From Ruminococcaceae bacterium UBA6413 (GTDB lineage: Bacteria; Bacillota; Clostridia; Oscillospirales; Ruminococcaceae), in contig DJPL01000055.1 in the NCBI GenBank assembly GCA_002437415.1, positions 2,013 to 19,611 on the forward strand: DNA of 17,599 nucleotides, in the 5' to 3' direction. Of this stretch, positions 13,057 to 17,599 are shown piece after piece (the stretch's first letter is position 1; each line of letters starts with the position of its first letter). Under the pieces are notes generated by a model, which saw only the letters and a program-made list of their open reading frames with translations, searched no databases and was not told the origin of the DNA. A program made the translations under genes and the position numbers.

Positions 13057-13070
13057 TGTAACGGGTTACA
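13057..13070. promoter_or_regulatory. Perfect dyad between divergent promoters
   Basis: TGTAAC-GG-GTTACA is a perfect inverted repeat with a two-base centre. It lies between the isomerase promoter and the LuxE operon promoter, centred about 45 bases upstream of the latter's -35. It could bind a regulator of either transcript; none is encoded nearby. Confidence 0.4.
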
Positions 13071-13105
13071 TCGCATTTAAGTAAACCGCATTCCCCCCTT
13101 GATTG

Positions 13106-13134
13106 TTGACATACCACGGTCTTTATGGTATCAT
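13106..13134 (+). promoter_or_regulatory. Promoter of the LuxE-LuxC-YhhN operon with internal dyad
   Basis: A perfect TTGACA (13106-13111) and TATCAT (13129-13134) with a 17-base spacer. ATACCA (13111-13116) and TGGTAT (13126-13131) form a perfect inverted repeat spanning the spacer and touching the -10, so a dimeric repressor could block this promoter. The ribosome site GGAGG follows at 13160-13164. Confidence 0.75.
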
Positions 13135-13172
13135 TTTACTATATTAACATTTAATAAGTGGGAGGAAAGCCG

Positions 13173-14273
13173 ATGAAATACAGACGACAGCTCTTCTCGG
13201 TAAAAGACCCGTACACCGATAACTGTGACGAGCTGTTTGCTAAAGCCGTCAGAGAGAATTTCAGCTACTGCCTTTCCCACTGCGATGATTACCGCAGAAT
13301 ATGCGAAAAGCTTGACATATCCTCCCCATCGGACAGCTCAGAGCTTCCCGTGATCACGACCCTGCTTTTCAAGAAAAAACAAATGTTCAATTCCGGCTGT
13401 ATTCCGCTTATCAAAGCCACTTCATCGGGTACAAGCGGCAGGAAAAGCACAATAGCCTTTGACCCCGGCGGTCTTATGTGCGGGCTTAAAATGGTTATGC
13501 GTATATCAAGGCTCAGAGGCCTGTTATCCCCTGTTCCGTGCCACTACATCGTAATGGGCTATAAGCATCACCGGGGCAACCGCACAGCCGTAACAAAGAC
13601 GGCTTTCGGCGCAACGCTTTTCACCCCCGCACTGAGCAGAAATTATATCCTGACCTATAAAAAAGGCGGCTATTCTCCCGACTTTGACAGGATCATAAGC
13701 CAGATCATCAGGCATTCGCATTCCCGCTTTCCCACAAGGTTTATGGGGTTTCCCGCTTATACATATTTCCTGCTTAGAATAATGGACGAGCGTAAGATCC
13801 GCCTCAAAATGCCGAAAGGCTCACGCATTATGCTCGGCGGCGGCTGGAAGCAATTTTATGCCGAGCAGACCGATAAAAATTCCTTCTACCGTCTCGCAGA
13901 AAGGGTACTGGGCATAAAGGAAAATGACATAATCGAATTTTTCGGTGCGGTAGAACACCCGATACTATACTGTGACTGCAAGGAGCATCATTTCCACGTT
14001 CCCGCTTACAGCAGAGTTATAATAAGAGATGTCGATACTCTTGAGCCGCTTGAAAACGGCAAACCGGGGCTTGTGAACCTGATAACTCCCATGGTCAAAG
14101 CGACTCCTATCCTTTCGGTCATGACCGATGATCTCGGCGTGCTTCATAACGGTGACGAGTGCCCTTGCGGACTTAAAACGCCGTTTCTGGAAATTGTCGG
14201 AAGAGTAGCGCCCGAGGATATAAAGACCTGTGCGGCAGGCGCAGAGGAGATAATAAGGGGGCTGAACGTATGA
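13173..14273 (+). CDS. LuxE-family acyl-protein synthetase
   Basis: LuxE enzymes activate a long-chain fatty acid with ATP to acyl-AMP and hand the acyl group to the partner reductase LuxC. This 366-residue protein has the adenylate-forming loop TSSGTSGRK (83-91) and a C-terminal ECPCGLKTPF...VGR block (about 329-344) of the LuxE/PaaK group. Cys353, 13 residues from the end, is a candidate for the C-terminal acyl-carrying cysteine known in LuxE. I start it at ATG 13173, with GGAGG nine bases upstream, and not at GTG 13158, which lies before that site. Its stop overlaps the next gene's start (ATGA, 14270-14273), so the two products are coupled, as expected for a complex. The fatty or other acyl substrate is not determined by sequence. 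Confidence 0.85.
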   Translation: MKYRRQLFSVKDPYTDNCDELFAKAVRENFSYCLSHCDDYRRICEKLDISSPSDSSELPVITTLLFKKKQMFNSGCIPLIKATSSGTSGRKSTIAFDPGGLMCGLKMVMRISRLRGLLSPVPCHYIVMGYKHHRGNRTAVTKTAFGATLFTPALSRNYILTYKKGGYSPDFDRIISQIIRHSHSRFPTRFMGFPAYTYFLLRIMDERKIRLKMPKGSRIMLGGGWKQFYAEQTDKNSFYRLAERVLGIKENDIIEFFGAVEHPILYCDCKEHHFHVPAYSRVIIRDVDTLEPLENGKPGLVNLITPMVKATPILSVMTDDLGVLHNGDECPCGLKTPFLEIVGRVAPEDIKTCAAGAEEIIRGLNV

Positions 14274-15562
14274 TATTTTTTGACGGCGAAATATATGAAA
14301 ACGTTATGCGCGACAAGCTTATATCCCGTTTTGAAGATGTAATATGCGAGACCCTCTGCAGTAATAAGCTCTCCGCAGAAAAGGTCATTACTGCCGCTGA
14401 AAAAATCAGTACGGATATAGAAAACGGCGCTTTTGACGATATGATCTCCGAGCTTGACATTGACGATATCGGTTACTATAAACGGCTTATCATTGCCGCT
14501 CTAAGCCGCGAAAACCTTGAATACAGGCTGAAAACCGAGCTTGGTGATACGGACTTTATAACAAGCCCCTCGGGCGGCGTCACTCCGAAAATACAGGTAA
14601 TAACAAGACCTCTCGGCGTTCTTTTTCACATATCCGCAGGAAATGCGGACGGCTTACCTGTAATGAGCGTTGCCGAGGGACTTCTCGCGGGCAATATAAA
14701 CATACTGAAGCTTCCGTCCGCCGACAAGGGCTTATCCGTGAAAATAGTAAAACGGCTTTGCGAATATGAGCCTCTGCTGTCCCGCTACATATATGTTTTT
14801 GATACTCCGTCAAGTGATGTACGGACTATCCAGACACTTGCAGGCTTTGCGGACGGTATCGTGGTATGGGGCGGCATTGAAGCCGTAAAAGCAGTGCGCT
14901 CGCTTGCACCGCCGGGCGTAAAGCTTATCGAATGGGGACATAAGCTCAGCTTCTGCTATATTTCCGACTACGAAAATCGCCATACAGAGCTTTCGGCTCT
15001 TGCAGAGCATATAGCGTCTACAAGGCAGCTGCTTTGCAGTTCCTGTCAGACCGTGTTTATCGATACCGATGACAAAAACGAGCTTACACGGTTCTGTGAA
15101 ATATTCCTGCCCTACCTTGAAACGGCTGTCGAAAAACACAGGAATACTTCCATCGGCACACGGGCAAGAGATACGATCATAAGCTACACTGCCCGCCTTG
15201 AAGAAGCAGTCGGCATAAGGCGGATCTCTCCCGATACATTTGACGGAAAGGGTTGCAGTCTTATCATAAAAGACGACTGTGAGCCTGAGCTCTTGCCGAT
15301 GATGTGCAATGTGCTTGTAAAAAGGCTTCCGAGAAAGAGCATAGTTGCCGCACTGAGAAAAGCCAAAGGCTTCTTACAAACTGCGGGACTTATCTGTAAT
15401 GAAAGCGATCGGGCAGAGCTTACAGACCTGCTACTTTCTGCCGGAGTAACAAGAGTAACACAGGCGGGGAATATGTCCGCTTACTTTTTCGGAGAATCCC
15501 ATGATGGAGATTATCCGCTTTCAAGATACACCCGAAAAGTCAATATCGAACTTAAAAATTAA
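14270..15562 (+). CDS. LuxC-family acyl reductase
   Basis: LuxC reduces an enzyme-bound acyl thioester with NADPH to the fatty aldehyde. The 430-residue protein has the aldehyde-dehydrogenase-like nucleotide-binding part FHISAGNADGLPVMSVAEGLLAGN (about 119-142, then ILKLPS). The catalytic region is STRQLLCSSCQTVF, with Cys256 the likely acyl-carrying nucleophile and Cys259 close by. It overlaps the LuxE-type gene by four bases and precedes the YhhN-type gene by 18 bases. Length is somewhat below that of bioluminescent LuxC (about 480). There is no luciferase (LuxAB) and no LuxD thioesterase, so the acyl group probably comes from free fatty acid through the LuxE protein, and light production is not expected. 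Confidence 0.86.
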   Translation: MIFFDGEIYENVMRDKLISRFEDVICETLCSNKLSAEKVITAAEKISTDIENGAFDDMISELDIDDIGYYKRLIIAALSRENLEYRLKTELGDTDFITSPSGGVTPKIQVITRPLGVLFHISAGNADGLPVMSVAEGLLAGNINILKLPSADKGLSVKIVKRLCEYEPLLSRYIYVFDTPSSDVRTIQTLAGFADGIVVWGGIEAVKAVRSLAPPGVKLIEWGHKLSFCYISDYENRHTELSALAEHIASTRQLLCSSCQTVFIDTDDKNELTRFCEIFLPYLETAVEKHRNTSIGTRARDTIISYTARLEEAVGIRRISPDTFDGKGCSLIIKDDCEPELLPMMCNVLVKRLPRKSIVAALRKAKGFLQTAGLICNESDRAELTDLLLSAGVTRVTQAGNMSAYFFGESHDGDYPLSRYTRKVNIELKN

Positions 15563-15580
15563 AGCAAAGGAAATAAGTAT

Positions 15581-16264
15581 ATGAAAAAACTCGTTTTACC
15601 GCTCAACATAATTTTTCTCGGCTTGTCGCTTGTTTTTGACATAGCCCTTATGATAACCCACCTCTACCCGCTAAAAGTAACTGCAAGCGTACTCTTTATG
15701 CTTGCCGGTGCAGTAAACCTGATATATGCACTGATATACTTTCCCGACAAGAAAGTATCGTCGATCACCCTGACTGTCGGCGTATTCTTTGCCTTGTGTG
15801 CGGATATAGCGATAAATCTCAACTTCATCGCAGGCGCGGCGATATTTGCTTTGGGTCACATCTGCTACTTCATAGCGTATTCGGTAATACAGAAACCGCG
15901 TGCCGCAGATTTTATTCCCGCAATGATCATATTTGTTCCCGTAGCACTGTTTATGATGTTCTCACCTCTGCTCGACTTCGGCTCGGTAATGATGAAAATC
16001 ATAGGAATAACCTACGCGTTTATAATTTCGGTAATGACCGGTAAATCAATAATGAACTGTGTCCGCGTAAAAAACAAATTTAATTTTATTCTGGCTCTCG
16101 GCAGTACGCTTTTCCTGATATCCGACATAATGCTGCTTATGGCGTACTTCTCGGAAATTGATTTCCCGTTCTCAAATTTCTGTCTTGCACTCTATTACCC
16201 CGGTCAGTGCCTTATCGCAAACGGACTTGCGCATTTAAAACACGACATAAAATCCGCGTCCTGA
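15581..16264 (+). CDS. YhhN/TMEM86-family lysoplasmalogenase-like membrane protein
   Basis: A 227-residue polytopic membrane protein with about seven to eight hydrophobic segments along its whole length and only short loops. The pattern, including LVFDIALMITHL near the N-terminus, FALCADIAINL (about 70-80), ALGHICYFIAY (about 90-100) and FLISDIMLLMAYF (about 176-188), fits the YhhN family. Characterised members (TMEM86B, and a Legionella YhhN) hydrolyse the vinyl ether of lysoplasmalogens, releasing a fatty aldehyde. It follows the LuxC-type gene by 18 bases with AAAGGA before ATG 15581 and ends before the terminator at 16341. Linking an aldehyde-forming pair with an aldehyde-releasing membrane enzyme suggests one pathway. 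Whether this member hydrolyses lysoplasmalogen or has another lipid substrate is unknown. Confidence 0.78.
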   Translation: MKKLVLPLNIIFLGLSLVFDIALMITHLYPLKVTASVLFMLAGAVNLIYALIYFPDKKVSSITLTVGVFFALCADIAINLNFIAGAAIFALGHICYFIAYSVIQKPRAADFIPAMIIFVPVALFMMFSPLLDFGSVMMKIIGITYAFIISVMTGKSIMNCVRVKNKFNFILALGSTLFLISDIMLLMAYFSEIDFPFSNFCLALYYPGQCLIANGLAHLKHDIKSAS

Positions 16265-16340
16265 GATGCAAAGTCGGCTTGCAGAAAGAAGTCTGATTTA
16301 AAATCAAACTGCTGATTCATTATCTTTTTCCATAAAAATG

Positions 16341-16382
16341 AGCTGTGATGAAATTTTCGCATTTCATCACAGCTTATTTTAT
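16341..16382 (+). terminator. Intrinsic terminator of the LuxE-LuxC-YhhN operon
   Basis: A perfect 14-bp stem AGCTGTGATGAAAT/ATTTCATCACAGCT (16341-16354 with 16361-16374), loop TTTCGC, followed by TATTTTATAATT. It separates the operon from the convergent Rpn-tail genes. Nothing else is evident in 16265-16430. Confidence 0.9.
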
Positions 16383-16430
16383 AATTACAGTGTCTAAATC
16401 GCGTCAAATCTGAGCGGAGTTTATTTGTTT

Positions 16431-16709
16431 TCAATTCTGGTAGTTTTTTGCCTGTTCTTCTGTTATTACGCCTTGTTTTATCAGCTCGGCTAATAATTCT
16501 GATCTTCCTTCAGCTCTTCCTTCTGCTCTTCCCTCAGCTCTCGCATAGGATTTCTCAGTAGCCTCAATATGCAATGCCTTTTCACGCATTTCGGCAAGCT
16601 CGATTGCTTTTTCTACATCACTCATCTTTTTATAGACGAACGTTGTTTTGCCGACAATCACTACCTTGTTTCCTTCTTCGTCAATATATTCGGTTCTTTT
16701 TTCGTCCAT
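16431..16709 (-). CDS. Rpn/PD-(D/E)XK transposase C-terminal tail protein, unit 4
   Basis: A 92-residue, highly charged protein lacking any nuclease domain. Head: MDEKRTEYIDEEGNKVVIVG (1-20), shared with unit 3. Core: AEMREKALHIEATEKSYA, shared by all four units. Then three RAEG-type repeats and the tail ELIKQGVITEEQAKNYQN, shared with unit 1. The core and repeats resemble the C-terminal region of Rpn-type recombination-promoting nuclease/putative transposase proteins, probably helical. Its ATG lies nine bases after the stop of unit 3, at a junction (TCGRAATTTATGGAC) repeated between units 2 and 3. It is the last of four tandem genes. Function unknown; it may be a remnant or an accessory fragment. 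Confidence 0.6.
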   Translation of the reverse strand: MDEKRTEYIDEEGNKVVIVGKTTFVYKKMSDVEKAIELAEMREKALHIEATEKSYARAEGRAEGRAEGRSELLAELIKQGVITEEQAKNYQN

Positions 16710-16718
16710 AAATTTCGA

Positions 16719-17021
16719 CTACTTTCCGAGTATTGCTTTTATCTGTTCATCACTCATACCTAACGATTTAAGCTTCGCAAGTATTTCGTTATCTCGTTCC
16801 GCTCTGCCCTCTGCTCTTCCTTCAGCTCTTCCCTCAGCTCTTCCCTCAGCTCTCGCATGGGCTTTCTCGGTAGCCTCAATATGCAATGCCTTTTCACGCA
16901 TTTCAGAAAGTTCAATTGCTTTTTCTACATCACTCATCTTTTTATAAACAAACGTTGTTTTGCCGACAATTACTACCTTGTTTCCTTCTTCGTCAATATA
17001 TTCGGTTCTTTTTTCGTCCAT
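16719..17021 (-). CDS. Rpn/PD-(D/E)XK transposase C-terminal tail protein, unit 3
   Basis: A 100-residue relative of unit 4 with an almost identical head and core (SEMREKALHIEATEKAHA) but a different end. After four RAEG repeats and RAERDNE comes the tail ILAKLKSLGMSDEQIKAILGK, which matches unit 2 and not unit 4. The catalytic nuclease domain is absent. ATG 17021 lies nine bases after the stop of unit 2, with no strong ribosome site other than GGAAAG at the end of unit 2, so translation by coupling is likely. The head/tail combination indicates exchange between neighbours. Confidence 0.6.
   Translation of the reverse strand: MDEKRTEYIDEEGNKVVIVGKTTFVYKKMSDVEKAIELSEMREKALHIEATEKAHARAEGRAEGRAEGRAEGRAERDNEILAKLKSLGMSDEQIKAILGK
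16801..16860. repeat. 12-base tandem repeat in unit 3 coding RAEG
   Basis: Five 12-base units beginning near 16801, 16813, 16825, 16837 and 16849. The consensus is GCTCTTCCCTCA on the plus strand, read on the minus strand as arginine-alanine-glutamate-glycine; the last unit is diverged (GCTCTCGCATGG). Unit 4 has the equivalent block at 16501-16548 with fewer copies. The period is a multiple of three, so copy-number change keeps the frame. Confidence 0.85.
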
Positions 17022-17030
17022 AAATTCCGA

Positions 17031-17372
17031 TTACTTTCCGAGAGCCTGCTTTATCTGTTCTTCAGATAAGCCCATCGGTTTAAGATTGGCGAGGATCTCA
17101 GCTTCTTTTCTTCTTTCGCCTTCGGCTCTTCCTTCAGCTCTGCCTTTCTTAAGTCCGGCTGCTTCACCTTCAGCTCTTGCGTACGATTTCTCGGTAGCCT
17201 CAATATGCAGTGCTTTTTCACGCATTTCGGCAAGCTCTCTTGTCTTTTCGTCTGCACTCATCTTATGCAGTACAACTACTGCGTCCTGTATTGACTTTAC
17301 ACCTGTCTGCTGTAACATATCAAGTTCATCCTCCGTTTCTGCATTTATAAGTCTGAGCAGAGGTGACTTCAT
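17031..17372 (-). CDS. Rpn/PD-(D/E)XK transposase C-terminal part, unit 2
   Basis: A 113-residue protein. Its head, MKSPLLRLINAETEDELDML followed by QQTGVKSIQDAVVVLHKMSADEK, is the region that follows the nuclease domain in Rpn-family proteins. The conserved core (AEMREKALHIEATEK) and an irregular repeat block (EAAGLKKGRAEGRAEG) follow, then the tail ILANLKPMGLSEEQIKQALGK, shared with unit 3. It starts two bases after the stop of unit 1 and lacks the N-terminal catalytic domain. It is probably a truncated copy of a full-length gene, using an internal Met as start or read by coupling. Activity as a nuclease is not expected. Confidence 0.6.
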   Translation of the reverse strand: MKSPLLRLINAETEDELDMLQQTGVKSIQDAVVVLHKMSADEKTRELAEMREKALHIEATEKSYARAEGEAAGLKKGRAEGRAEGERRKEAEILANLKPMGLSEEQIKQALGK

Positions 17373-17374
17373 TT

Positions 17375-17599
17375 TTAATTTCTGTAGTTTTTTGCCTGTT
17401 CTTCTGTTATTACACCCTGCTTTATCAGCTCGGATAATAATTCTGATCTGCCTTCGGCTCTTCCTTCAACTCTTCCCTCAGCTCTGCCTTTCTTAAGTCC
17501 GGCTGCTTCACCTTCTGCTCTTCCCTCAGCTCTTGCGTACGATTTCTCGGTTGCCTCAATATGCAGTGCTTTTTCACGCATTTCGGCAAGCTCTCTTGT
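17375..17599 (-). CDS. Rpn/PD-(D/E)XK transposase C-terminal part, unit 1 (partial at window edge)
   Basis: The frame is open to the window edge: six codons (TRELAE) precede the first visible Met, matching the unit 2 context SADEKTRELAEMREK. The gene therefore continues to the right and may be a full-length Rpn-type nuclease/transposase. The visible part is the core MREKALHIEATEKSYA, an eight-unit 12-base repeat block including AAGLKKG, and the tail ELIKQGVITEEQAKNYRN, which is the tail of unit 4. The stop lies two bases before the unit 2 ATG. Confidence 0.6.
   Translation of the reverse strand, partial: TRELAEMREKALHIEATEKSYARAEGRAEGEAAGLKKGRAEGRVEGRAEGRSELLSELIKQGVITEEQAKNYRN
17445..17540. 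repeat. 12-base repeat block in unit 1
   Basis: Eight 12-base units of the GCTCTTCCCTCA type, several diverged, including the GGTCTTAAGAAAGGC-type variant that codes GLKKG. This is longer than the blocks of units 3 and 4. Confidence 0.75.

Noticed and set aside
13158..13172. GTG start for the LuxE-like gene
   Set aside because: This GTG overlaps the GGAGG ribosome site that serves the ATG at 13173.
13173..15562. Bioluminescence operon
   Set aside because: LuxE and LuxC types are present but luxA, luxB and luxD are absent, and the host is inferred to be anaerobic, while luciferase needs oxygen.
16501..17540. CRISPR-like or satellite DNA from the 12-base repeats
   Set aside because: The repeats are in frame, contiguous and code for an RAEG tract inside protein genes.

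Overview
The window looks like a chromosomal segment of a moderately AT-rich anaerobic Clostridia, most likely an Oscillospiraceae/Ruminococcus-type gut bacterium. The evidence is the formate-tetrahydrofolate ligase gene, a topoisomerase IV-like pair, good sigma-A promoters with 17-base spacers, AGGAGG-type ribosome sites, and the Rpn-type repeat proteins common in that group. The taxon is an inference from gene content; no rRNA or other marker is present.

Positions 1-9050 are core genome on the minus strand. A topoisomerase operon (parE-like, an HD-domain gene, parC-like) runs from a promoter near 9050. It is followed by a second operon from a promoter near 4184: fhs, tsaE, tsaB, rpiB, upp. 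These genes overlap or nearly touch, except that rpiB and upp are separated by a leader-like gap with interleaved inverted repeats that could mask the upp ribosome site.

Positions 9050-11300 are accessory and mostly non-coding. They hold a 29-base tandem repeat, a 64-base structured palindrome and a 0.37-kb element with long imperfect inverted arms. Next come a small XRE repressor gene and a divergent membrane zinc-ribbon gene, whose shared promoter carries three copies of an operator-like sequence. Last is a compact type I toxin-antitoxin-like locus. It has a 29-residue hydrophobic peptide with a KKK tail on the minus strand and a ribosome site locked in a hairpin. A convergent RNA of about 90 nt has its own consensus promoter and terminator, and that promoter is nearly a copy of the XRE-controlled one.

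Positions 11323-12810 encode an L-fucose/L-arabinose isomerase-family protein on the minus strand, with a long leader containing direct repeats and a LacI-type dyad. Divergent from it, 13173-16264 is a three-gene plus-strand operon: a LuxE-type acyl-protein synthetase, a LuxC-type acyl reductase and a YhhN/TMEM86-type lysoplasmalogenase-like membrane protein. No luciferase is present. The shared theme is long-chain fatty aldehyde, made by LuxE/LuxC and released from (or exchanged with) lysoplasmalogen by YhhN, so a plasmalogen/fatty-aldehyde pathway is the most attractive hypothesis.

From 16431 to the right edge, four tandem minus-strand genes encode only the C-terminal tails of Rpn/PD-(D/E)XK transposase-nuclease proteins. 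They mix two head types and two tail types around a nearly invariant core and variable numbers of a 12-base RAEG-coding repeat, which resembles a recombining cassette array. The first of the four runs off the window.
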